A stretch of DNA of 64,000 nt from Anadara kagoshimensis (GCA_021292105.1 CM037865.1:72343356-72407355), one strand, 5' to 3'; shown: positions 11,481 through 22,087, counted from the first letter of the stretch. Program-made: numbers and translations. Notes: generated by a model not told the origin, from the sequence alone.

Positions 11481-12129
11481 TTACGTCACCTGACCAACGG
11501 TCAGATTATGTATGTGCGTGTGTACAGGCTTGCGTATTTCAAGTTTGACTATTTTTGACTTCCGAGTTCACTAAAAGTAAGACAGATTTCCTTGAAACTT
11601 AGTCGGAAGTATATATGGGCTGCTGCAATTCCGATTTGTTCGTGGCGTTGCCATGGCTACCATAACTAGGTCAAGGTGACCTAAGGGTGCAAAAATCTAA
11701 AATAAATCTACTCCGAAAGCGGCAATTGGAGAAAAATTCTGTTGTGATATTTCAGTGGCTTCTCCATGGTCTTAAGTCTATAATTCGTTAATTTCGTGAA
11801 ATTCGGACCAAAAAATTGTTACGCGTTGTGCATATATAAGATCTAACTTTTTACCTTTCTAATTTTATTTATTATCTGAAAAACTAAACTTGTATATGCA
11901 TGTATATTGTGAGCTTGCTGATTCCTCAAGTTCTGCTTTATATTTAGACTTATACCTGAATTATGAGGCTCACGAAAGGGTACATTTGAAACTATGACAA
12001 ACGTGATGAATTCAATTTTCTATTGTAAACTTTCCTTTTCTATGCAGCAATATACCCGCTTCTCGTGCTTATGGTGTAATTGTTTAATACGCTATGGTAC
12101 AGCTTGTTCCCACTAAAGGGACTTTGTAC

Positions 12130-12510
12130 AACGAAGAAGACTTCTTGCTAATAAATTGTTGACTCAGGGATATTGGAAGCCTAGCCTTATCAAGGCCCTC
12201 AAAAGTTTAATGACCGTCATCACAGTATTGTTGATAAGTTTGATGTCTCTGTGTCCAGGATTGCCCTGAACATGATGATATATTTGACGTCCCACAGTTC
12301 CATGTTTCCTTTCACACAATTTTGATTACACACGTGGCGGGTGTAGCTAGCCAAACAGGAGGTGCTTACCCTTTCGGAGCATCAGGCCTCACTTCCCTTG
12401 TGGGGTGGAAGTTCGCGTGTCTAACCTAACTTGTCAATTCCAAAGTTTTTACTTTGCTTCTGGATTGTGATTCGGACATGGATTAGTATGTTTGTTTTTG
12501 ATATTAGAAT
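12130..12510 (-). mobile_element. Interspersed repeat family R1, reverse copy
   Basis: This is the reverse complement of the repeat at 35990-36265. Landmarks are ACAGGAGGTGCTTACCCTTT, GTGGAAGTTCGCGTGTCTAA, CTAACTTGTCAATTCCAAAG, TTTACTTTGCTTCTGGATTG and ACATGGATTAGTATGTTTGT. The distal part carries the TTGATAAGTTTGATGTCTCT and GTGTCCAGGATTGCC blocks also found at 36200-36260. Copies at 20035-20375 and 21335-21610 hold extra tandem core units, so the family resembles non-autonomous Helitron-type elements with internal arrays. That class assignment is inference. Confidence 0.6.
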
Positions 12511-12534
12511 ATTGTTGGTATTGCTGTAACAATA

Positions 12535-13431
12535 ATTTTCGGATGCATAGAAAAAGGGTAATGGGTTCAAAGGGCAAGGTCACAGATACAAAACAATACA
12601 AAAATGGTTAATTATCTCTAAAACTATAAACTATTTGTAATGGCATATATCAAAGAGTATTAACACAACGATCATTTTGACATATAAATGAAGGTCATGG
12701 GTTCAACGGTCAATGTCACAAATTCGAAAGAATACTGAAATAGTTAATAATCTGGAAAACTATAAACGTTATGTATAGACATGTATATTACAATATTGTA
12801 TGTATTGATACAACGGTTGATTTCATATAAAAATGAAAGTCATGGGTTCAAAGGTCAAGGTCACAGATACGAATAATACTGAAATGATTAATTATTTCAA
12901 CGGGAAAACTATAAACTTTTTGTAATGTAGGTATTGACATAACCGTCATTTTGATAAATAGATGAAGGTCATAGGTTCAAAGGTCAAGGTCACAGATGCA
13001 ATACAATACCAAAATGATTTATTATCTGGAAAATTATAATTTTTTGTATGTGCATGTATATGAGAATATTGTAGACACAACAATCATTTTGATATTTAAA
13101 TGACGGACATGGGTTCAAAGGTTAAGGTCACAGATGCGAAAGAATACTGAAATGGTTAATTATCTGGAAACCTATCAAGACTTTGAATAAGCATGTATAT
13201 TATTAATATTGTAGGTTTTAACACAATGTTTATTTTGATATATAGATGAAGGTCATGGGTTCAAAGATCAAGGTCACAGATGTATGAATGATTAAATAAT
13301 TAGCCTCCATTAGCCTCAAAGCATTACTTTATGGAAAGATTACGACATTGAGGTTACAATATTTATGTTTTCTCAAAACCAGCAAGCCATAATTTATCAG
13401 GTGAGCGTATCAGGCCAAATGTCCTCTTGTT
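12535..13431 (-). mobile_element. AACAAGAGG repeat element, reverse copy with internal array
   Basis: On the minus strand the element begins AACAAGAGGACATTTGGCCT with CGCTCACCTGATAA at 13431, matching the start of the plus-strand copy at 16181. Its interior is a tandem array of six units of about 130-145 bp. Each unit contains GGTCATGGGTTCAAAGGTCA, AAGGTCACAGAT, TGGTTAATTATCTGG and ACTATAAACTTTTTGTA, anchored near 12563, 12693, 12838, 12967, 13107 and 13250. No matching hairpin end is visible near 12530, so the copy looks truncated there, next to R1. Confidence 0.65.
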
Positions 13432-13494
13432 ATGTCCCCCAGAAACTAGTTTGAAGAGAATATATAGGAATCACCATGTCTGTCGGTCTATCTG

Positions 13495-14185
13495 TCTGTC
13501 TGTCCTGTCAAAAAATTTCACATGAATAATCTTCACGGTCCAAAGGTTTGTCATGACCTTGAAAAAGGTCATATTGGAAAGGTCAAGGTCGCAGAACAAC
13601 GGTATGTTTGAAAATTGTGTCCAGGACATATCTCATAGCTGCTTGTGACAACTGTTATGAAATTTAAACTTCACATGAATAACTTTCATAGTTCAAAGAT
13701 GTGCCATGACCTTGAACCAAGGTCATATTGGAAAGGCCAAGGTTGAAGGACAAATATGTTTGAAAATCGTGTCCAGACTATATCTCATAGCTGCTTTGCA
13801 CGACTGTCATGAAACTTCACATGAATAATCTTCATGGTCCAAAGATGTGTCATGACCTTGAACCAAGGTCATTTCGGAAAGATCATCAAGGTCAAGGGAA
13901 AAGTATGTTTAAAAAAAATATGTCAAGGACATATCTGATACATGTATATGTAACCACAGGGGCCAGTTTCATAATACATTTTAAAAAATACCCCTAAGTA
14001 TATAAAAAAGAGTAAAGTACTCTTTTTTATTTACTTAGGGGTATTTTTTTAAATTTTATTATGAAACTGCCATGGCCCCTGTGTATGTAACTACTTTTGA
14101 CAACTGTCATAAAACTTCTCACGAATAATCTTCGTGGTCCAAAGGTGTCTCATGACCTTGAACCAAGTTCATATTTAAAAAGGTA
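13495..14185. repeat. GGTCA-rich tandem array, about 150-bp units
   Basis: Four diverged units contain TCATGACCTTGAACCAAGGT, CATATTGGAAAGGTCAAGG, a GTCCAGGACATATCTCATAG block and TTCACATGAATAATCTTC. They are anchored near 13550, 13708, 13851 and 14150. The larger spacing before the last unit is caused by the MITE at 13955-14083. The half-site GGTCA resembles a nuclear-receptor element, but the pattern fits a spread repeat family better than regulation. Confidence 0.65.
13955..14083. mobile_element. hAT-like MITE with 8-bp target duplication
   Basis: The element is 129 bp and largely palindromic. It starts CACAGGGGCCAGTTTCATAA and ends TTATGAAACTGCCATGGCCC-CTGTG, with an inner CCCCTAAGTA/TACTTAGGGG pair. 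The 8-mer TATGTAAC is present immediately on each side (13947-13954 and 14084-14091). A perfect 8-bp duplication with CAGGGG-type ends fits the hAT superfamily. It interrupts the GGTCA-rich array, so it inserted after that array formed. Confidence 0.78.
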
Positions 14186-14404
14186 AAGGTCACAGGAAAA
14201 CATTAAATTTTGGGGGCGGGGGGTATTTGGCTCTCAAGAGTCAGTTTTGTTTTAAAATTGCTAACATGCATTTCTGTAGATTGCCGGCACGACATGACAA
14301 GATTACAAACGGAAGATTGTTTGTTGGTAAGAATTGCATTATCAAGGTAACGCACGCTTGTCTTTTACTGACAAGGCACTTCTGTAAATCATTGGCAAAT
14401 TAAC

Positions 14405-15137
14405 ATAGGCGTAGGAAAGCGGGGGGGGGGGGGGCAGCGGAGGCCGCCCCCCCCCCCCCAATGTCAGAGGGGGGGGGGGGGGGGCAGGCCCCCGCAATAT
14501 ATTTTGTGAAATTTTGTATCATGCTTAAAAAAAAAAAACAAGAGCTTTAACAGGAAATGTCCATCTGGTAACCAATCAATTATCAATTTCATCATTATAC
14601 TTGTAAAAGGCGTCAAAATTTTCCGGGGTACCCCCATATTCAGTGGCGGATTCAGCGGAGGGCATAGGGGGAATACGCACCCCCCCCCCCCCTTTATGTC
14701 GCTAATAATACATATTGTTCAGCTCAGATTGCACCAGAATGCAGGATTTTTGCGCCACTTTTTCAAAATTTTCAGGGGGAGCATGCCCCGAACCCCCCTA
14801 GAAGGTTCGAGCCTTCGACTCTCACATTATACGCCCCCTTTCTAAAATTCTGAACCACCATCTGATATCCATCTCCAATGAGAGGGGTGATTATGGAACT
14901 TGTGTCATACGGTTATTTTATATAATCTTGCCTTGATATCACAGTATTTTAACCCTATCAAAACGATGCACAATACATTGAAAATGCGTCAAGACAGGAC
15001 TTAATTTTGAAAATTTTTAGCACCCCTCTCATACTCTCCCCCGCCTCGTGCATAGGCACGAGGTCGTACCTGCGGCACGACATAGACATAGCTTCGGTTT
15101 GCCCCCCCCCCCATATTAAAAACCCTCCTACGCCTAT
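14405..15137. mobile_element. Candidate DNA element with 12-bp inverted ends and G/C runs
   Basis: ATAGGCGTAGGA at 14405-14416 is repeated in perfect inverted orientation at 15126-15137 (TCCTACGCCTAT). Both ends adjoin homopolymer tracts: G14 at 14421, C13 at 14447, G16 near 14469, and C runs near 14681 and 15105. No target duplication is evident and no protein is encoded. The G runs could form quadruplexes, and the G/C tracts at 14421-14459 could pair as a hairpin. Confidence 0.5.
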
Positions 15138-16180
15138 CAGCCTATGGCTAAGATGAAAGAGGCGCAACTCCTGAAAGTTTAATATCACACATGTGTGCGG
15201 ATGAGTAAAATAAATAAACCATTTATTTTAATTTAAAAAAGATGGCAGACTGCAAACTCTGCAGTGCCGATATAGAGCGTCATAAACAGTAGTTGAGTTA
15301 CCCCAACTTCCCAATTTTAGACCAAGAATTTGTCGAGAGAAGCCAGAAGAAACAATTATACCCGCGACCTCAGAGAGGTCAATTTTGTAGGACCTCGACC
15401 GTGCGACAATGGCAGCGGGAAATCCAAGTAATCTAAATGTGTTTCTAATGGGACACGAAACTGGACAGATCTGCCGATAACAGCGATCAATGTTCAGATG
15501 TGTCAACCAGACACACGCTCCGATTACGTATTAAAGTGTCAAGTGTTTATATACTGTGAGGTTTTACAATACTTTTCTGGTGGTTAGAAAAATTTGCATA
15601 TTTAGCAAATGATATCATTATTTTGATTTTAAACAGTTTCAGTTTGGAAAATTTGACGATTTTCTGTTAGAAATATATAAAGTATATTTTTTGTTTTAAA
15701 ACTTGATTTGAATTGTGGCATCCTTAATGTTAAAATGATCAAAAACAGCATAAAAACAATGAATTAATTATTATCTCCCTTGTTATGAAACACAATTTTG
15801 GATTGTAATATCATATGGGTCTTGAACTCAAAATACTTTTCTGAAAAAAATAATTAATCAAAGTACTGAAAGTACTAAAATTCGCGAAAGATTAGAAAGA
15901 CAGGGAGTTCAGTGTCTCCATCAATGTAGTGTCAGGTATATGAAGTTGTCAGGTAACTGAAAGGAGGTTGTTATGTTCACCTTGCATTGCTCCCAACACA
16001 ACATAGCGGGTTCATGTAGTGTGCAATGTGCAGACTATGAGCATGGGGCTGTTTTAATATTCACACATTGGACCAATATTAAGGATTCATGTAGGAAATA
16101 GTTCAATCCGAATAAATGCATGTATGGAACCATCAAGGATGGTCAAAGTTACTTCCATCGTCATGGAGACCCCAATATTA
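15138..16180. other. No gene recognised
   Basis: A short less AT-rich patch at 15240-15530 contains an ATGGCAGCGGG start on the plus strand with a 23-codon frame ending TAA. On the minus strand there is a 92-codon frame at 15228-15506. Neither shows a domain or splice partner. The rest is AT-rich. Confidence 0.4.
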
Positions 16181-17499
16181 AACAAGAGGTCCATGAGCCT
16201 TAATGCTCACATGCAGCTGAGTACATATCTCATGCAGAGGTTCAATGGTCATTGACATTAATTAAAGAGAATGTCCAAATAAATTTTCAGCAGTAAGGGC
16301 CAATTATATGTAAGGATTTTTGCAAATTTATTATAACATAACTAGTCATAAGAGTGCTACATATAATATATCTGAAATCTAGCTACAATATATTGTTTAT
16401 AAACAACTAAAAAGGTAAAGAAAAATTTGAACCCATGACCTTAATCTAAATATCGCAATGAATATTAGGTCAATACCTACAATTTAGAAGCCTATACAAA
16501 AAGTTTATAGTTTTTGAGATAATTAACCATGTCAGTATTTGTTTGCATCAGTGACCTTGACTTTTAAACTCATGTCCTTCATTCATATATCAAAATGATC
16601 GTTAGGCCAATACCTACAATATTTTAACATATATGCCTATACAAAAAGTTTATAGTTTTTAAGACAATTAATCATTTCAGTATTCATTTGCATCTATAAC
16701 CTTGACCATTAGACCTATGACCTACATTCATATATCAAAATGAACATTGTGTAAATGCCTATAACATTCTGATATACATGCCTATAGAGAAAGTTTATCA
16801 TTTTTGAGATAATTCACCATTTCAGTATTTGTTTGCATCTATGACCATGACCTTTGAACCTATGACCTTCGTTCATATATGGAAATGACCGTAAGGCAAA
16901 TGCCTACAATATTCTAATATACATGCCTACACAAAGAGTTCAGTTTTGAGATAATTAACCATTTCAGTATTTGTTTACATCTATGACCTTGACCTTTGAA
17001 CTTATGACCTCTATTCATATATCAAAATGACCGTTGTGCAAATGCCTACAGTATTCCAATACACATGATGATGATGCCCATACAAAAAGCTTATAGTTTT
17101 CAAATATATTGACAAATACATTAATTTTGCAATTTCCCCCTCAAGTACCTTGCCATTATCTCATTTTGGCCCCTAAAGCTACAATATGTGCAAATCTAAA
17201 ACTAGGTGCCCATAGTGTTTTACATGAAATATCTAAGTTATATCTCTTGTAGGTTCAGAGCAGATGATTTTTAAAGATTTTCACAAATTTCCCCTTTATG
17301 GGGCCCCAAGGGGACATAATCCTTGCATTCATTTGTGCAAATCTGAAAACCCCTTACTTGACAATTACTGTCAAATATCATCCAATTTGGCTCTGTAGTT
17401 TTGGAGGAATTGATAAAAAATGTGAAAAGTTTATACATGACGCACATCGGACGAAGATAGATGGCAATTGCACCTGAGCCTTTGGCTCAGGTGAGCTAA
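16181..17499 (+). mobile_element. AACAAGAGG repeat element with Helitron-like 3' end
   Basis: The element starts AACAAGAGGTCCATGAGCCT with AATGCTCACATG. It holds five tandem units of about 137 bp (GACCTTGACCTTTGAACCTA, ATTCATATATCAAAATGA, TGCCTACAATATTC, AAAGTTTATAGTTTTTGAGA). It then passes through GCACATCGGACGAAGATAG to the hairpin ACCTGAGCC-TTT-GGCTCAGGT, followed by GAGCTAA. A 3' hairpin just before a CTRR end is the known Helitron signature. A 5' TC end is not seen, so the class is inference. The units are inverted relative to 12535-13431. Confidence 0.62.
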
Positions 17500-17568
17500 A
17501 AAGTTTATACAAGACGGATGAAGATAGATGACAATTGTTCATCTGAGCCAAAGGCTCAGGTGAGCTAA
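17500..17568 (+). mobile_element. Second, adjacent 3' end of the same element family
   Basis: After the first CTAA the sequence repeats AAGTTTATACAAGACGGATG, GAAGATAGATGACAATTG and a second hairpin, CTGAGCC-AAA-GGCTCAG, then GTGAGCTAA followed by T. Two 3' termini in a row could reflect tail-end duplication or read-through of a rolling-circle element past its first terminator. Confidence 0.5.
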
Positions 17569-17639
17569 TAAGCTTCTGATATCTTTCATGTCATAATTGA
17601 GGATATTTTTTAAATAAATTAATAACTTGAAAAAATTAA

Positions 17640-18530
17640 CTATTATTTTATTATTATTTATATCAACAGAGTTGTGTTTTAAGAATTCGATAATTTTTGA
17701 AAGACTTTTTATTCCCGAGACCAGCATAATTTTAGTAAATCTTGTAAACAACAATTTTTTCAATCGGCTGGCCGTTAGGATCCCCGCTGACTGGGTTTGA
17801 CAGGTGACCCCTCTACAAAGGTTCTGTACATGATAAAAATGTAGTTGACAGATGACCACTCTACAAAGTGATCGCTATCCCAGATTTCACTCTAATCAAT
17901 TTATAATTTTTCAAGGACGACTTCACGGAATGCTTTGAAAAACGGGAAAAGCAGTATGATAGCACAAAATTCCAAAATTTTTGTCTTAATATGGGGAGAC
18001 TCCTTACATCAGCAGGGATTGAGCTTAACTTTTCGATGAGCCATACAATGAACTGTCAAGAGTGATGGTTGATCTGAATATATCAGGCATATACATTTGG
18101 ATTATTCTATCCCTTGCTTTACTTTTTGATATTCAACATCTGCAATTACATTGACGAATGGTTTTGCAGAAAATGTTGATCTATAGGTACTGCCAATGTC
18201 AATGACTATAATTTTGGCAGATTTTGATTTATTAGCAGGAACTTGTTTTGCATTACTAAAGGCTTGGGCCTGAAATGTCATTATTATTTACACTGTCAAG
18301 TTTATAACTAGTGCAACCCTCGGTAAATACAGATTTTTTTCCTGTCGAACTCTACACAATCGGCACACTTCATTCCGTCCTGCGTATCATACAACCAAGG
18401 CCTGCCATCTTCCCATGGCTTTTTTATATGCTCCGATGTGTTTGGACTTATCATACTCTTGATAGTACTTTCGTTTTTCCGCAGGTCCTTGTTTAGCCTT
18501 TGGAGTCGATGCTCCTAAAAATTTCCACAT
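17640..18530 (-). pseudogene. Decayed ZNF862/hAT-type zinc-finger gene fragment
   Basis: Minus-strand translation pieced across frames resembles invertebrate ZNF862-like, hAT-related proteins. The start at 18530 reads MWKFLGASTPKAK. A frame change in an A-run near 18415 leads to a TTF-type zinc-finger segment with GRPWLYDTQDGMKCADCVEF (18341-18412). After another shift comes KSVFTEGCTSYKLDSV, then AQAFSNAKQVPANKS. Further on are DIGSTYR and FVNVIADVEYQKVK (about 18100-18206). VHCMAHR is encoded at 18033-18053; that motif is typical of the hAT-derived domain. Regions expected between these blocks are missing. The 17640-17860 part resembles the downstream helical region only weakly. Several frameshifts, stops and deletions make it a dead copy. 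There are no introns, so it may be a transposon remnant rather than a host gene. Confidence 0.6.
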
Positions 18531-18871
18531 GGCAGAAAGCCGGAAGTATCATAAATATCAGAAAAGGAAACGAAATGGCACCGTATTTGAATTCCGGTCG
18601 GAACACCGGTCCATTTACACTTGTTAACTATATGATACCCATTTTTCAATTTTACTATTATTATCGCCAGTCAGAAATATAAACAGGAAATCGGTAAACG
18701 GATCGGAATGTCAAATACACCGAACTGAAAATTCTAATCGCCACCTGGCAGCCCTGGGCGACCTGCAGACCTGTGTATGATACATTTATCGCCCAGAGCG
18801 AAAAACTGGGCGCCCGTTAATCTCAATCCCTGATCGGGAGGGTTGGCAGGTATGATAAAGCGCAGAATATA

Positions 18872-18952
18872 GTTGGGGCGGAAAATATTAATATTGGGGC
18901 GAAACGTCCATAACCCAAAATATTAATATTGGGGCGAAACGTCCATAACCCG
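18872..18952. repeat. Short tandem duplication
   Basis: The stretch AAAATATTAATATTGGGGCG followed by AAACGTCCATAACCC occurs twice in direct succession with almost no divergence, suggesting a recent slippage or duplication. Confidence 0.8.
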
Positions 18953-19439
18953 CATTCAAAATTTGAGTTATCTACCTTTATTTCAACTTTGAACCTACAT
19001 ACGAGAGAGAGTTGATTATCTGTAACGGAAGAATATTCGGGTTGAGAAATCTGCATGTAACAGCTTAATTCGAGAATGATCAAGATCATTCGCGAATAAA
19101 AATTAATAATTTAACTAAAAACTTGATTTTAAAAATGGTGCAACATGTGAATATATCCATCAATATCAGCTGAATATGTACAATTAATTTCTGATAAGAA
19201 ATATCTTAGTACAGGTGGACTGGAAAACTAAAATGACCCAATTTATTTCAATACTACAAATCAGATGGACATCTCCAATAAAACTGCTTAGTTGGTTATG
19301 CAAACATTATACATTGGTCACTGGCTAAAACCACTAAATATTATTGAATAGATTACAAAGCCACAAACATAATAATAATATAGCATAATTACTACCTAAA
19401 ACCACTGTTTAAAATTTGTGATATTCTCACCGTGGTTGG

Positions 19440-19770
19440 CTTGGTGTTGTAGAAGGTGCACTCAGCTTTCAAAGTTCAGTTGTTAAGTGGGGGTCATGTG
19501 CTGCACAATTCAAATGAACTCCAGTTGTGAAAGTGGGGGTCAGGTGTTGTGTGCATGTACAATTCACATAAATCTTAGTTTTGCAGGTTAGGTAAAGTGT
19601 TTTGTAAATACAATTCACACAGTTGAGGTAAAGTGCTATGAAGAAACAATTGACTGAAACTCAATTTTCTTGAGGCAAGGTCAGGAGCTGCATTCAAGCA
19701 CAATTTACACAAACTCCAGTTCCTGAGATGACTTAAAGTGCCATAAAGGTTCAATCTACAAATTGCAATT
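19440..19770. repeat. Strongly diverged tandem repeat, about 70-bp units
   Basis: Elements such as ACAATTCAAATGAACTCCAG, ACAATTCACATAAATCTTAG, ACAATTTACACAAACTCCAG and AGTGGGGGTCA recur at roughly 60-80-bp steps. Divergence is high, so boundaries and copy number are uncertain. Confidence 0.5.
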
Positions 19771-20034
19771 ATCTTTTCCACAAAAATCCCTGCATTGACT
19801 TAAAACAATACTTTACTGTGTTTGATCTGTGGAAAACAAATCAATCCCATTATTCCTTGTGTTCTCTGTTATTTTGTCGAAAGGATAACCTCCTAATATT
19901 CATTCACCTGCATGTAGAAACGTTTAGTGTCCATCAAATTCAATATGGGGAAATGAAATACCAAACTTTCCATAATCCTCTTTAATTGAAATTTTTCACA
20001 TTTTTCATTTTTTTCTAAATCACAATTCCATAGC

Positions 20035-20375
20035 AAAGTCAAAAACAAACATACCAATCCATGTCCAAATCACAGTTCCACAGCAGAGTAAACACAAACA
20101 TACCAATCCATGTGCAAATCACAATCTCGAAACAAACATACCAACCCATGTCCAAATCACAATCCCAAAGCAAAGTAAAAGCAAATATACTAAACCATGT
20201 CCAAATCACAATCCCAAAGCAAAGTAAAAGCAAACATACTAAACCATGTCCAAATCACAATCCCAAAGCAAAGTAAAAGCAAATATACTAAACCATGTCC
20301 AAATCACCATTCCAAAGCAAAGTAAAAGCAAATATACTAAACCATGTCCAAATCACAATCCCAAAGTAAAGGAAA
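20035..20375 (+). repeat. 49-bp core array of repeat family R1
   Basis: Seven units contain CCATGTCCAAATCACAATCC, CAAAGCAAAGTAAAAGC and AAATATACTAAA. They are anchored at 20059, 20108, 20147, 20195, 20244, 20292 and 20342, so the period is mostly 49 bp. The same core occurs once in the R1 copies at 28175 and 35995 and about four times at 21335-21525. Copy number of this core therefore varies between elements. Confidence 0.8.
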
Positions 20376-21334
20376 CATAGCACTGCCGTGCTGCTGTACG
20401 GCGTAGTTGGGAAAATGGTGCTGGAGTAGGACTATGAATATAACCTAAAATCCCCCGGGGGGAGAGGTCGATCGATGCATAGTTAGACGGATGGTGTTTT
20501 TGAAACATGTATTGCTCAGTAATAAAGTTTAAATGACAGAAAATATTAATTCCATAAATATATGAAAAAGACAATCAGTAATTAAAATTTAATAAAGTTT
20601 TATCAATTGTACCTTTAGGATCGATCATTGTTTGTCATTTTGGATAAAGAGAAAGTAGAGTTTTTGCAAACCCGACAGCTGCTTTAGGAGGTTCATTCTA
20701 GCGTTTTTATGTAACTGGATAATTTGCTGTTAAGTCTGGTTTTTAAATATACTGCTGATTATCATTCACAATATTCCCGTTTCATGTTAATTTTACTTCC
20801 AAATCGGTAAAGTATTTAAAATCCATATTTGTAGTTTGCACATGGAAATGTCCGATTTATCTCCCTTTCACGGAAGTGAAATGTAATTGATAAATCGGTT
20901 TTAAAATGTGACAGAATACCGCAACACCAAAATACTTTAAAATAAATTCAAATTACCATAGATTTCATAAAGAATTAGTTAAATCCACCTGCCATTGCTG
21001 TTTATTTCATAAAAAGTTATGATTTTACATCGTAGGATGCAAACTTCCTGGACTACTTTTCATTGTATTTCGCCAGATTGCACAAATTATTGGATGCGTC
21101 CTGTTGCAATATGTTACTGGATTCCGAAATATATTCCGAAAATTTATTCCAAATGTGCATATGTAACCAAATGCATTACCCGTCTAAGAATACATATCTC
21201 ACGATAAAACAGATATATTTCTTTCACATTCATTCACCAGGCACACTATTTCCATGCGTACTCATTTCATAGTAAAGAATCCCGATCTTGGCAGAAAGTG
21301 ATAGCAATGTATGCTTTCACTGTCATGAACGCCG
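20376..21334. other. Spacer between two R1 core arrays
   Basis: This 960-bp stretch separates two arrays of the same core and is not part of other R1 copies, so it may be an insertion. TGTACGGCG near its left edge and CGCCGTACA near its right edge are inverted. A plus-strand frame at 21019-21207 contains CISPDCTNYW and, later, WIPKY, vaguely like the start of a THAP zinc finger (C-x4-C). The distal Cys/His pair is not found in frame, so this is only a hint. Confidence 0.35.
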
Positions 21335-21610
21335 TACAAAAACAAACATACCAACCCATGTCAAAATCCAAAACCAAAGCAAAGTAAAAACAAACATACC
21401 AACCCATGTCCAAATCACAATTCCAAAGCAAAGTAAAACAAACATACCAATCCATATCCAAATTACAATCCCAAAGGAAAGTAAAAACAAACATACCAAA
21501 TCACAACACCAATGCAAAGTAAAAAATGGCAAATTAAGTTAAACATACAATCTTCCACCAGGGAATTGAGGGTGTGTGCTCTGGAAGAGTAAGCTGCTCT
21601 TGTTTAGATA
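21335..21610 (+). mobile_element. Repeat family R1, plus-strand copy with core array
   Basis: About four core units (AACAAACATACCAACCCATG, AAATCACAATTCCAAAGC) lead into CTTCCACCAGGGAATTGAGG, GTGTGCTCTGGAAGAGTAAG and CTGCTCTTGTTTAGATAG. This is the terminal part shared with the copies at 28175 and 35995. Confidence 0.65.
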
Positions 21611-21925
21611 GGTACACCTGTCATGTATAATATATGTATAGTCTTTAGTAAAATGGCTAAATTGAAATATTGCACAGTCAATAATCTCAAGCTTAATTGG
21701 AGATGTCAATGCTTAAGCCTCAATTTCTCCTGATAGTCCACACCTTTGTAAGCCTCAGACTTGTATGGATGCATCTTTATCTATGCAATTTTTTTATTGT
21801 CTTGTCACTGTCAAGTGTGTACAGCTCTTTAAAACACTAGGGATAGAACTTCAGTGACTCAGACTGTCTAAGTTCTATCAAAACTTTCTTGACTGTACAT
21901 ATCTGGTAGACCAGATAGATAAATG

Positions 21926-21993
21926 GGTAGCTCAGTCAGCAGTGTCCCACATACTGGGAAAGGTCCCTGGTTAAAATCCCAGTTTGGTCGCTT
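21926..21993 (+). mobile_element. tRNA-like SINE head
   Basis: GGGTAGCTCAGTCAGCAGTG resembles an A box and GGTTAAAATCCCAGTTTGG a degraded B box at tRNA-like spacing. No cloverleaf closes, and the segment runs into a T-rich stretch. Confidence 0.5.
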
Positions 21994-22050
21994 CATTTTT
22001 TCCCTTTCCTGTTACACTCATTATAATGTGTACATTGCAGTATAATTGAA

Positions 22051-22087
22051 GTGTGTGTGTGTGCGAGAGAGAGAGAGAGAGAGAGAG

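Noticed and set aside
12563..14185. GGTCA/TGACC half-sites as a nuclear-receptor enhancer
   Set aside because: The half-sites recur only because they sit inside tandem repeat units of dispersed elements, with no consistent response-element spacing.
15409..15480. Start-like ATGGCAGCGGG with a 23-codon frame
   Set aside because: It stops quickly, has no clear donor site, and no downstream exon could be tied to it.
17920..18060. Plus-strand open stretch DDFTECFEKREKQ with an AG before it
   Set aside because: It looked like an exon at first. The minus strand of the same interval gives VHCMAHR within an ordered set of ZNF862-like blocks, which explains the residual coding character better.
18490..18610. 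Plus-strand stretch after TTCCGCAG resembling an exon
   Set aside because: It is the complement of the MWKFLG start of the minus-strand pseudogene.
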